DNA from: Cyclobacteriaceae bacterium
Lineage (GTDB): Bacteria; Bacteroidota; Bacteroidia; Cytophagales; Cyclobacteriaceae
DNA length: 33,292 nucleotides
Reading direction: 5' to 3'
Assembly: GCA_958296015.1 (NCBI GenBank)
Contig: CATQIH010000041.1
Coordinates: forward strand, 1 to 33,292
Made by a program: the position numbers and the translations under genes. The notes beneath the pieces are model-generated. The model saw nothing but the letters and a program-made list of their open reading frames with translations. It had not been told where the DNA came from and made no database searches. Positions 16,037-24,079 of this stretch are shown here, piece after piece. Position 1 is the stretch's first letter. Each line of letters opens with the position of its first letter.

Positions 16037-17410
16037 ATGAAAGTGTACAGCGATACTAAAGAAATAGAATTTTATACCCTCAAGACGCTGAAAACGCCAA
16101 ACGCGGGTAAGAATCTGGCCCGATGGCTCATCGGCATTTTTATTGTATTTTTGATCATGCTTTTCCTACCCTGGCAGCAAAACATCCGGGGTAATGGAAA
16201 AGTGACGGCCTTTCTGCCAGGCAATCGCCCGCAGACGGTAGAGTCTACCATTGCCGGCAGGATCACCGGCTGGCAGGTACAGGAGGGAATGGCAGTGAAG
16301 AAAGGCGATACCATCCTGACCATCAGCGAAATCAAAGACAAATATTTCGACCCCAACCTCTTGCAGAGAATGGGTGAGCAAAACTCGGCAAAAGAACAAA
16401 GCATTGATGCCAAACTCAATAAGGCAACCGCCCTGCGTCAGCAGATTCAGGCCCTACGCAAGTCCATGAAGGTAAAGATAGAACAGGCACAAAACAAACT
16501 GGTGCAAACACGCTATAAACTTACCAGCGACAGTGTGGATTTTGAGTCTGAGAAAATTCGCTTCAGTAACTTTGAAAACCAGTTTGAGCGCAACAAAGCA
16601 CTTTATGAGGCCGGAAACATTGCCCTGACCAAATTTCAGGATATTGAAACCAAACTACAGGAAAGCAGGATGAAAGTAGTATCTGCCGAAAATAAATACC
16701 TGGAGAGCCAAACTGAACTGATCAACGCGCAGGTGAATATTGGTGGGGTGGAAGCAGAATACCATGATAAAATCAGTAAGGCCCAGTCTGACCTGAACGC
16801 TACACTCTCTAATTTGTATGATGCGGAGGCTTCGCTTTCAAAGCTGAAAAACGAATATGTCAATGTGCAGATCAGGAAAGATCAATACCATATCACCGCT
16901 CCACAGGCAGGGTTTGTTGTGAAAGTACTACAGGCAGGTATTGGCGAAACGATCAAAGAAGGAGAAGCGGTAGCCACTATTTTGCCTAAATCCACAGACG
17001 TTGCCGTAGAAATGTACATCAACGCGATGGACGTGCCGCTGGTGGCCAAAGGCAGAAAAGTCAGGATTGAATTTGATGGCTGGCCATCGCTACAGTTCTC
17101 CGGCTGGCCCAGCGTATCGGTGGGTACTTTTGGGGGAATAGTCAGCGTGATAGACTACGTGAACAGCAGTCCGGGCAAGTTTCGCCTACTCATCACGCCC
17201 GACCCCGAAGATGAAGCCTGGCCGGAACAGCTGCGACTGGGTTCGGGCACCAAAGGATGGGTGATGCTGGACTCTGTGCCCCTGTGGTACGAACTATGGC
17301 GACAGCTCAACGGCTTTCCGGCCAGCCTATATGAGCAGCCCGAAGATGTTGCCGTTGGCAAAGATGGTAAAGTTGTGAAAGAAAGTGACCAGAAAAGCAC
17401 CGCTAAGTAA
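16037..17410 (+). CDS. HlyD-family membrane fusion protein
   Basis: A 457-residue periplasmic adaptor that should connect the ABC exporter to the TolC-like channel. It has a short cytoplasmic N-terminus, one membrane segment (WLIGIFIVFLIMLFLPW, about residues 30-46), a first half of a lipoyl domain (GRITGWQVQEGMAVKKGD), a long helical coiled-coil hairpin with many Lys/Glu/Gln heptads (about 100-280), the second lipoyl half (YHITAPQAGFVVKVLQAG) and a beta-barrel region (VEMYINAMDVPLV). I chose ATG 16037; a TTG at 16010 inside the end of the ABC gene would add nine residues. It starts 16 bp after the ABC stop and its own TAA shares a base with the TolC ATG. Confidence 0.9.
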   Translation: MKVYSDTKEIEFYTLKTLKTPNAGKNLARWLIGIFIVFLIMLFLPWQQNIRGNGKVTAFLPGNRPQTVESTIAGRITGWQVQEGMAVKKGDTILTISEIKDKYFDPNLLQRMGEQNSAKEQSIDAKLNKATALRQQIQALRKSMKVKIEQAQNKLVQTRYKLTSDSVDFESEKIRFSNFENQFERNKALYEAGNIALTKFQDIETKLQESRMKVVSAENKYLESQTELINAQVNIGGVEAEYHDKISKAQSDLNATLSNLYDAEASLSKLKNEYVNVQIRKDQYHITAPQAGFVVKVLQAGIGETIKEGEAVATILPKSTDVAVEMYINAMDVPLVAKGRKVRIEFDGWPSLQFSGWPSVSVGTFGGIVSVIDYVNSSPGKFRLLITPDPEDEAWPEQLRLGSGTKGWVMLDSVPLWYELWRQLNGFPASLYEQPEDVAVGKDGKVVKESDQKSTAK

Positions 17411-18864
17411 TGAAATATCTTTGTATCAGCCTTCTTATTGCTTTGAGTACATGCTTTTTGACGGCAAAAGCACAACCTGCTCCTACTTCGGATGATTCCA
17501 CCAGCGTCTTTGCTTTCGACACATTCTATCAACTGGTACTGTCACATCACCCGGTGGTACGGCAGGCACAGTTGCTTTCCGGCCAGGCTGTCCAGGAACT
17601 GCGGCTGGCCAGAGGTGCCCTGGACCCCAAGCTGGAAGCTTCCTGGTATGCCAAGCAATATGGCGGCACCCGCTATTATGATGTCCGCGAAGCGTACCTT
17701 AAAATACCGCTATGGTTTCCTATAGATCCCAAAGTGGGCATACAGCAAAGTACAGGTGATTATCTCAATCCGGAAAATTACATTTCTGATAAAACCGACA
17801 ATCAGCTACTCTATATGGGCGTGTCTGTGCCTATCGGGCGGGGCTTATTTATCGATGAGCGCAGAGCCACTGTCAAACAAGCCCGACTGATGCAGCAGAT
17901 GGCAGAGGCCGAACAGGTAAAGATGATCAACAAGCTGTTGCTGACCGCCGCCAAAGACTACTGGGAATGGTACTATACCTACAGCAACTACCGGTTGCTG
18001 CAACGCAGTATTGGGCTGGCACAGGACATTTACGAACGTACACGGATGGCGTTTGCCTATGGAGAAGCCGCCGCCATTGATACCGTGCAGGCGCTGATCT
18101 CGCTCCAGCAACGCCAGACAGACTTTCAGCAGGCCAATGTAGACCGCATACGCGCTACCCTCACACTCTCCAACCACCTCTGGACCGTTGAAGGTGCCCC
18201 GCTGGAGTTGCAGGACAATGCTATTCCTGATACCGTCTCTACCGATCAGTTCAGTATCAATGAACTATCTTATCTTACGGAAAGAGCCAACAGCAATCAC
18301 CCTGAACTGCTGAAACTGAATATCAAGCAACGCTCACTGCAAATAGACCAGCGCATGGCCAGAGAAAACCTCAAACCCAAGCTCGACCTAGAATATGTGC
18401 TACTCAACCAGCCGCTTAGCATAGCCGGAGAAACCAGCATTGCCCTGACCAAAGATTATAAACTGGGACTGAGTTTTTCTATGCCGCTACTTTTAAGAAA
18501 AGAAAGGGCCAAGCTCGCGCAAAACAAACTCAAACTACAGGATAATGAGCTTGACAGGGTTTTTATCCGTAGAAACATCACCAACGATATCAATGCACAG
18601 TATGTGGCCCTACAGGCAACGGGCAGCATCATCGATCAGCTACAGCAAATGGTGAGCAACTATGAAAGGATTGTGGAAGCAGAAAGAGTTAATTTGCAGA
18701 ACGGAGAAAGCGACCTATTCAAACTCAATGCCCAGTTAGATAAGCTCATTGAAGCACAACGCAAGCTGCTTAAGCTACAGGCTACTTATCAGAAAGACTA
18801 CGCTACGCTGTATTGGGCGGCAGGCATCCCCGACCTGGGCTGGAACATAAATTCTGAAGAGTGA
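17410..18864 (+). CDS. TolC-family outer membrane efflux protein
   Basis: A 484-residue protein with a signal peptide (YLCISLLIALSTCFLTAKAQ) and two copies of the helical/strand plan typical of outer membrane efflux proteins. FYQLVLSHHPVVRQAQLL and the later ELSYLTERANSNHPELLKL are the two structurally equivalent starts of each half, and long Gln/Arg/Leu-rich helices follow each. It would form the trimeric outer membrane channel of the exporter. Its start codon overlaps the HlyD stop by one base (TAATG), a sign of coupled translation. Confidence 0.9.
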   Translation: MKYLCISLLIALSTCFLTAKAQPAPTSDDSTSVFAFDTFYQLVLSHHPVVRQAQLLSGQAVQELRLARGALDPKLEASWYAKQYGGTRYYDVREAYLKIPLWFPIDPKVGIQQSTGDYLNPENYISDKTDNQLLYMGVSVPIGRGLFIDERRATVKQARLMQQMAEAEQVKMINKLLLTAAKDYWEWYYTYSNYRLLQRSIGLAQDIYERTRMAFAYGEAAAIDTVQALISLQQRQTDFQQANVDRIRATLTLSNHLWTVEGAPLELQDNAIPDTVSTDQFSINELSYLTERANSNHPELLKLNIKQRSLQIDQRMARENLKPKLDLEYVLLNQPLSIAGETSIALTKDYKLGLSFSMPLLLRKERAKLAQNKLKLQDNELDRVFIRRNITNDINAQYVALQATGSIIDQLQQMVSNYERIVEAERVNLQNGESDLFKLNAQLDKLIEAQRKLLKLQATYQKDYATLYWAAGIPDLGWNINSEE

Positions 18865-18929
18865 ACCAACAAAATATGGCTGCTTTTTGTATTTTTGAAA
18901 CCAACAAAAAACCCTGATAACTACCTATT

Positions 18930-20462
18930 ATGGCTATTCTTGGAAACATCATCAAAACTGCTATTGAACTCAAAGACAAACTCACACCCGAACCTTCGCC
19001 ATCGGAGGCCCAGTACAGCATACTCAAAGATATGCTCGAGAAAGCCAAAGATACTGCTTTTGGCCAACGCTACAATTTCAGCACCCTGCTGGAAGCACCT
19101 GACCTGGAACGGGATTTCAAAGCCACAGTGCCCGTACACGACTACCATAAAATGCATGATGATTGGTGGCACCGCCTGCTGGAAGGAGAAGCAGATATTA
19201 CCTGGCCGGGCATACCGAGTTATCTGGCCCTAAGTTCGGGCACCACCGGCAGTGCCCCCAAACGTATTCCGGTGACTGACGATATGCTGGAGGCTATCCG
19301 CAAAGCAGGTGTGCAACAGGTAACCTGCCTGGCAAATTTTGGCCTGCCCGCCGAATTTTTTGAAAAGGAAACCATGATGCTAGGTAGCAGCACAAACCTG
19401 AAACGCAACGGACCGTTTCTGGAAGGTGAGATCAGTGGCATCAGCACCAGCAATATTCCCTTCTGGTTCAAAGGATACTACAAACCCGGCGAAGAGATTT
19501 CCAGCATTGACGACTGGGACGAGCGGGTACGGCAGATTACCAAGCAAGCCGCAGACTGGGATATTGGTGCACTTTCCGGTATTCCTTCCTGGATAGAGCT
19601 GATGCTCAAAAAAGTGATTCAGCACCATAAGCTCCATACCATTCACGACCTATGGCCCAACCTGAGTGTCTACACACCGGGAGGCGTAGCTTTTGAGCCT
19701 TACCGCAAAAGCTTTGAAAAGCTGTTGGCCCGCCCGCTCATCTACATTGATACCTATTTGGCCTCCGAAGGCTTCCTGGCCTTTCAGTGCCGCCCGGATA
19801 CGCAGGCAATGTCGCTGATCATCAACAATGGAATCTACTTTGAATTTGTGCCTTTCGTGGAAAAAAACCTGACCGATGAAGGCAGTGTGCGCGACGATGC
19901 TGAGTTTTTTACCTTAGACGAGGCAGAAGAAGACAAGGATTATGTGCTGTTGATCTCCACCGTAGCCGGTGCCTGGCGATACATGATTGGCGACACCATC
20001 AAGTTTACGGATAAAAGCCGTCATGAGATGATCATTACCGGCCGTACCAAGCATTTTCTGAATGTGGTGGGTTCTCAGCTATCAGTACACAAGATGAACG
20101 CAGGAATTCAGGCATTGGAAGCGCACTTTGAGTGTAGCATTCAGGAGTTTACAGTAGCCGCTGTGAAGCGGGAAGAAGATGAAGAGTATATTCACAAATG
20201 GTATCTGGGTTCAGATGATGACATTGATCCGCAGGAAGCAGCCAAAAAGCTGGATGAAGTGTTGCAGAAGATGAACAAAAACTACAAAGTGGCTCGTAGC
20301 AAAGCACTCAAAGACGTGGTAGCGAAAGTAGTGCCCACCGATATGTTCTACCGGTGGAATGAGGCAAGCAAGAAAAAAGGAGGCCAGGTAAAGACCCCCA
20401 GAGTGATGAAAGAAAATCAGTTTGCAGCATGGGAAGCGTTTGTACAAGCTAACCTGCCTTGA
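18930..20462 (+). CDS. GH3-family adenylate-forming enzyme (acyl-amido synthetase-like)
   Basis: A 510-residue homologue of plant GH3 proteins (PF03321), which activate carboxylic acids with ATP and couple them to amino acids. Key motifs: YLALSSGTTGSAPKRIPVTD (ATP/AMP-binding loop, about residues 93-112), TYLASEGFLAFQC, YMIGDTIKFT (the hinge-side Asp) and FLNVVGSQLSVHKMNAG. Bacterial members are common in Bacteroidota but their natural acids are unknown. It starts 65 bp after the TolC gene on the same strand and may be in the same transcript, which would link an amide-forming enzyme with an exporter. Its TGA directly abuts the stop of the convergent peptidase gene, the two stops forming TGATCA at 20460-20465. 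Confidence 0.88.
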   Translation: MAILGNIIKTAIELKDKLTPEPSPSEAQYSILKDMLEKAKDTAFGQRYNFSTLLEAPDLERDFKATVPVHDYHKMHDDWWHRLLEGEADITWPGIPSYLALSSGTTGSAPKRIPVTDDMLEAIRKAGVQQVTCLANFGLPAEFFEKETMMLGSSTNLKRNGPFLEGEISGISTSNIPFWFKGYYKPGEEISSIDDWDERVRQITKQAADWDIGALSGIPSWIELMLKKVIQHHKLHTIHDLWPNLSVYTPGGVAFEPYRKSFEKLLARPLIYIDTYLASEGFLAFQCRPDTQAMSLIINNGIYFEFVPFVEKNLTDEGSVRDDAEFFTLDEAEEDKDYVLLISTVAGAWRYMIGDTIKFTDKSRHEMIITGRTKHFLNVVGSQLSVHKMNAGIQALEAHFECSIQEFTVAAVKREEDEEYIHKWYLGSDDDIDPQEAAKKLDEVLQKMNKNYKVARSKALKDVVAKVVPTDMFYRWNEASKKKGGQVKTPRVMKENQFAAWEAFVQANLP

Positions 20463-21146
20463 TCATTTAGCTGGGGAGGCTTCACCCAACAGCATTTCAA
20501 ATTCTTCAGGTGACATATACAGTCGCCTGAGTTTTCGTTTGTACGCCTCCGGAATGTCTGCATGGTTGAGCACGTAATGTTTGGTAGCCATGATGCTATC
20601 ACCCAGGCCATGCTTCATGGCATACAAGTCAGCCCTTCTTTCTGCACCGGACACAAAATGTTTGGAGACAATATAATTGAAACCAAACCCCATCATAGCC
20701 ATGCCGCTACGGTCTTTATAGTCCATGATATGGCCCAACTCGTGGGCAATCCAACCTACCAGCACATCAAACGGTAGTGAGTCAATGTCTATTTTGGCAT
20801 CATTTTTCAATTTGAGATATTGACTCATGTTGACCACATATCTTCTATTTGCCTTCTTTCTGAAAATAGAACTAAACTTTGGCTGTGCCTGCATCACAGA
20901 ATTCCTGATATTGTGCTTAAAGACAAAGGCTATATTGGCGTGCTTTAGTTCAGGATAGTAAGAAAGGGCAGTCAGGATTACCTTACGCAGATCATCCGGT
21001 ATCACTTTATTTTCACTAAAAGCCTGAAGTTCGGCTGGTTCCGGGTCGTTTTCTGCCGGTAGCCCGGCTGGTTTTGCCTTGGCAAAAATAGGTGTAGTGA
21101 TCAGTATCATTAGGAAAAAAGAAAAAACGAAACGTTTGGAGTACAT
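20463..21146 (-). CDS. Exported zinc metallopeptidase-like protein (HELGH)
   Basis: With ATG 21146 the 227-residue protein begins MYSKRFVFSFFLMILIT, a clear signal peptide; an earlier ATG (21152) and a long reading from 21245 are less likely. IAHELGHIMDYKD holds the zinc-binding HExxH, and GAERRADLYAM downstream provides the third Glu ligand in an E..AD setting, as in gluzincins related to M48/M56 peptidases. Residues between are not similar enough to any family I know to name it. The predicted location is the periplasm or membrane surface. Substrate unknown. Confidence 0.75.
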   Translation of the reverse strand: MYSKRFVFSFFLMILITTPIFAKAKPAGLPAENDPEPAELQAFSENKVIPDDLRKVILTALSYYPELKHANIAFVFKHNIRNSVMQAQPKFSSIFRKKANRRYVVNMSQYLKLKNDAKIDIDSLPFDVLVGWIAHELGHIMDYKDRSGMAMMGFGFNYIVSKHFVSGAERRADLYAMKHGLGDSIMATKHYVLNHADIPEAYKRKLRRLYMSPEEFEMLLGEASPAK

Positions 21147-21408
21147 GGTCATACACGAAGTCAGTAAAGGATCAATAAGCTTTGACAACAACCGGATAAC
21201 AAAGCAAAAAGTACACAGGCAAAAATGAAATAGCAACAAATTCACCCTGAATATTTAACAGGTAGAAAACGTTACGGGTTCCTCAAGGCTTTTGCATGGC
21301 TGTTTATCAGATTGTTGTAAACACCTGTAAGTACGACCTATCAACAGACAATCACATGAGGCAAACAAGCCAAAAGGTACATGCGTACTGTTTGTGTAGA
21401 GGGTCATT

Positions 21409-21560
21409 AGCGATAGAAAGGCAGAGAATTTACATCAATTTGTAGGTGGCGATGGGTGTACCTGCACCGGGCCGATGCCGACATGGTTAACCTCACGGCT
21501 GCTAAGGATAAAATATTGAGAACCTACAAACTTTCCTACTTCTGTTACCTTTCTATCGCT
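21409..21560. ncRNA. Candidate structured RNA of unknown family
   Basis: The 425-bp gap between the peptidase and hslV genes (21147-21571) contains a 152-nt segment closed by a perfect 13-bp inverted repeat: AGCGATAGAAAGG (21409-21421) and CCTTTCTATCGCT (21548-21560). Nested inside is a perfect 9-bp repeat, TTTGTAGGT (21439-21447) and ACCTACAAA (21522-21530), with roughly symmetric 17-nt loops between the two. The inner 74 nt can form further hairpins, for example GGTGT-ACCT-GCACC and GCCG...CGGC around GGTTAACC. The plan (closing stem, large internal loop, second stem, structured head) loosely recalls 6S RNA, but no 6S, SRP, RNase P or tmRNA signature was found. Strand unknown. On the - strand it starts 11 nt after the hslV stop, so it may be a 3' or 5' UTR element instead. 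The other 262 bp of the gap (21147-21408) show nothing I can name. Confidence 0.5.
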
Positions 21561-21571
21561 GACAGCATCAG

Positions 21572-22111
21572 TTATTCCACTTTTTCTATAATCAGGTTGT
21601 GGTTGGTATAGATGCAGATATCAGCCGCAATGTGCAGGCTTTCTTTCACCATTTCTTCTGCTGAAAGGCCGGAAGCGTGCTTTTTCAGAGCGATGGCGGC
21701 AGACTGTGCATACATACTACCCGAACCAATGGCTGCAATACCCTGGTCTGGTTCGAGCACATCGCCCGTTCCTGAAATAATCAGAATATCATCTTTGTCG
21801 GCTACGATCATCATAGCCTCCAGCTTGCGCAGATAGCGGTCGGTACGCCACTCTTTGGCCATCTCTATGGCTGCTCTTTTCATACTGCCGGTATATTTGC
21901 CGAGCTTTTCATCAAACAGTTCGATCAGGGTAAAAGCATCGGCGGTAGAACCGGCAAAGCCTGTGACCACCTTTCCTTCATTGAGCTTTCTGAGTTTCCG
22001 CACGTTGCTTTTGGCTACGGTATTGCCCATTGTTGCCTGTCCGTCGGCACCAATGACTACTTCTCCATTGTGAGCAATAGCAAGTACGGTAGTAGATCTT
22101 ATTTTTGGCAT
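21572..22111 (-). CDS. hslV: ATP-dependent protease peptidase subunit HslV
   Basis: The proteasome-like peptidase that pairs with the HslU ATPase (not in this window) to degrade cytoplasmic proteins. I chose ATG 22111, giving MPKIRSTTVLAIAHNGEVV; ATG 22114 adds one Met, and a reading from 22204 would run through the upstream terminator and is rejected. The first Thr of STTV is the expected N-terminal nucleophile after removal of a short leader. GADGQATMGNTVAK, VRKLRKL and GFAGSTADAFTL are strongly conserved, as is the C-terminal AADICIYTN. About 180 residues, normal for the family. Confidence 0.95.
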   Translation of the reverse strand: MPKIRSTTVLAIAHNGEVVIGADGQATMGNTVAKSNVRKLRKLNEGKVVTGFAGSTADAFTLIELFDEKLGKYTGSMKRAAIEMAKEWRTDRYLRKLEAMMIVADKDDILIISGTGDVLEPDQGIAAIGSGSMYAQSAAIALKKHASGLSAEEMVKESLHIAADICIYTNHNLIIEKVE

Positions 22112-22161
22112 CATTGTGTCATCATTTTTTTTAACAAACAAAACATATGCATGGGTGTACG

Positions 22162-22198
22162 AAAAAAAAGGCTTTGCAACCACGTTACAAAGCCTTTT
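22162..22198 (-). terminator. Rho-independent terminator of the PDH E2 gene
   Basis: On the - strand, AAAAGGCTTTG, an 11-nt loop, and CAAAGCCTTTT form an 11-bp stem followed by a run of T. It lies about 20 bp after the E2 stop codon and before hslV, so hslV should have its own promoter within the next 50 bases. Confidence 0.85.
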
Positions 22199-22217
22199 CT
22201 TCAAAAAAGACCATGGT

Positions 22218-23951
22218 TTATATCAAAATACGGATAGGATCTTCCATCAATGCTTTGAAGGTTTGCAGGAAGGCAGAACCCACCGCGCCATCTACGGCCC
22301 TGTGATCGCAGGAAAGTGTTACCTTCATCACATTACCGGGCACGATCTGTGAGTTTTTCACGACCGGCGTTTGCTTGATACCGCCCACTGCCATGATACA
22401 GGCATCAGGCGGGTTGATAATGGCTGTAAACTCCTCGATGCCAAACATACCCAGGTTAGACACCGTGAAGGTGCTTCCTTCCCAGTCTTTGGGTTGCAGT
22501 TGTTTGTTTTTTGCCTTAGCAGCCAGGTCTTTAACCTCTGCGGCTACATGAGAAAGGGATTTGCTATCGGCAAACCGCACCACCGGCACCAGCAGTCCTT
22601 CTTCCACGGCCACGGCTACCCCAATGTTGATGTGCTGGTTGAGGCGCATCTTATCGCCCAGCCACGAGACGTTCACTTTAGGATGCTGACGCAAGGCTGC
22701 TGCTGCGGCCTTGATCACAATGTCGTTGAACGAAATCTTGATAGGCGACAGGTCGTTGAGACTTTTGCGGGCTTCTATGGCCTTGTCCATGTCAATTTCC
22801 ATGGTCAGGTAGAAGTGCGGGGCAGAGAACTTGCTTTCTGCCAACCGGCGGGCAATGGTCTTACGCATCTGCGAAACCTTCACTTCCTCATATTTCTCCT
22901 CTCCCACCACTTGTGGCATCTGGAAGGAAGGCTGCGCCTCCGGTTTGGCACCCTCCGGTGTGGCACCCTCCGGTGTGGCTTGCGGCTTGGTATCAAAAGT
23001 TTGCGGTGCAGCAGCTTGCTGTGCGGGTACCTGCTGTGGCTGATAATTTTCCACATCTTTTCGCACAACCCGGCCATTTTCTCCGGTGCCCCTGATGCTG
23101 GTAATGTCAAAACCTTTGTCTGCGGCCATTTTCTTAGCCAGCGGAGAAGCTTTCACCCTACCCGGCTCATCAGCAGCCAGGGTTTCCTCCGAACGCGAAG
23201 GCGAAAATTCAGGTCCCACTTTTTCTTCATCCTCTGTAATATCTTCGCCGGATGTCGCTTCCGTATCTTTGTCTTCACTGTCAACACCCTTCGTCTTTTG
23301 GGCTTTCAATAGTGCTTTATAATCCGCTCCTTTCTCACCAATAACGGCAATCACGCCATCGATGGCGATGGATTCTCCTTCTTCTACGCCAATATAGAGC
23401 AGCGTACCATCTTCGTACGCTTCCAATTCCATCGTAGCCTTGTCTGTTTCTACCTCAGCCAGTATATCGCCAGACTCCACTTTGTCCCCTACCTTTTTGA
23501 GCCAGGAAGCAATGACACCCTCCTGCATGGTATCACTCATTTTAGGCATGGTGATTACTTTAGCTTTGATATCAGAAGTATCCACGCTCTCTTCTGTTTG
23601 CGATGCTTTGCCATTGTTATTGGATACAGATTCTTCAGCTTTGGCTTTTTCGGTACCGGATGTACTCTTGACTCCGCCCTGAATATCTGCCAGCAGGCTG
23701 TCAATATTTTCTCCTTTTTCACCAATCACAGCGATGACACCATCTACCGGAACCGCTTCATTTTCCTTTACTCCGATATGCAAGAGCACACCATCCTCAA
23801 AAGATTCCAGTTCCATCGTAGCCTTGTCTGTTTCTACCTCAGCCAGTATGTCGCCGGATGCCACACGGTCGCCTTCTTTTTTAAGCCAAGAGGCAATCAC
23901 GCCTTCCTCCATAGTGTCGCTCATCTTGGGCATTCTAATTACTTCTGCCAT
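22218..23951 (-). CDS. pdhC: Pyruvate dehydrogenase E2, dihydrolipoyl acetyltransferase, two lipoyl domains
   Basis: Core enzyme of the pyruvate dehydrogenase complex, passing acetyl groups from lipoyl-lysine to CoA. The 577 residues contain lipoyl domain 1 (about 1-80) and lipoyl domain 2 (about 132-210), each with the lipoylation motif VETDKATME; an acidic linker; the E1/E3-binding domain (VKASPLAKKMAADKGFD ... GRVVRKDVENY, about 270-308); a Pro/Ala/Gln linker with a TPEGA repeat; and the catalytic domain ending with SCDHRAVDGAVG, which has the active-site His and Asp. Within the linker, three 15-bp direct repeats lie at 22936-22980. The two lipoyl domains share a 39-bp stretch of identical DNA. 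Confidence 0.95.
   Translation of the reverse strand: MAEVIRMPKMSDTMEEGVIASWLKKEGDRVASGDILAEVETDKATMELESFEDGVLLHIGVKENEAVPVDGVIAVIGEKGENIDSLLADIQGGVKSTSGTEKAKAEESVSNNNGKASQTEESVDTSDIKAKVITMPKMSDTMQEGVIASWLKKVGDKVESGDILAEVETDKATMELEAYEDGTLLYIGVEEGESIAIDGVIAVIGEKGADYKALLKAQKTKGVDSEDKDTEATSGEDITEDEEKVGPEFSPSRSEETLAADEPGRVKASPLAKKMAADKGFDITSIRGTGENGRVVRKDVENYQPQQVPAQQAAAPQTFDTKPQATPEGATPEGAKPEAQPSFQMPQVVGEEKYEEVKVSQMRKTIARRLAESKFSAPHFYLTMEIDMDKAIEARKSLNDLSPIKISFNDIVIKAAAAALRQHPKVNVSWLGDKMRLNQHINIGVAVAVEEGLLVPVVRFADSKSLSHVAAEVKDLAAKAKNKQLQPKDWEGSTFTVSNLGMFGIEEFTAIINPPDACIMAVGGIKQTPVVKNSQIVPGNVMKVTLSCDHRAVDGAVGSAFLQTFKALMEDPIRILI
23427..23849 (-). repeat. 39-bp identical direct repeat within the two lipoyl-domain coding segments
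   Basis: Bases 23427-23465 and 23811-23849 are identical over 39 nt, 384 bp (128 codons) apart, encoding the lipoylation-site region of each lipoyl domain. The flanks are also close. Identity at silent positions points to recent duplication or gene conversion between the domains. Confidence 0.85.
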
Positions 23952-24079
23952 ATATTTTGTTTATAGGAAAATGATTGTTAGTAAAATGATACACAATTTT
24001 ACAAAGTCAAATTGAAGTGGGCAAATTACAGAGGTTCCTCATGTATAACAATTGCAAACTGGTAATTTTCTCCAATAAC

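Noticed and set aside
21409-21560. Retron msr-msd, 6S, SRP or tmRNA gene
   Set aside because: No reverse transcriptase is nearby, and none of the conserved sequence signatures (SRP GGAAGG-AGCAG apical loop, tmRNA tRNA-like end) was found. The segment is kept only as an unassigned candidate.
22112-22204. Extended N-terminus of HslV
   Set aside because: It runs through the pdhC terminator hairpin and would block formation of the N-terminal threonine nucleophile.
22371-23312. A 313-codon open frame on the + strand
   Set aside because: It lies entirely antisense to the pdhC coding sequence, whose protein is unmistakable; the + frame has no family resemblance and unusual composition (His, Phe and Cys rich).
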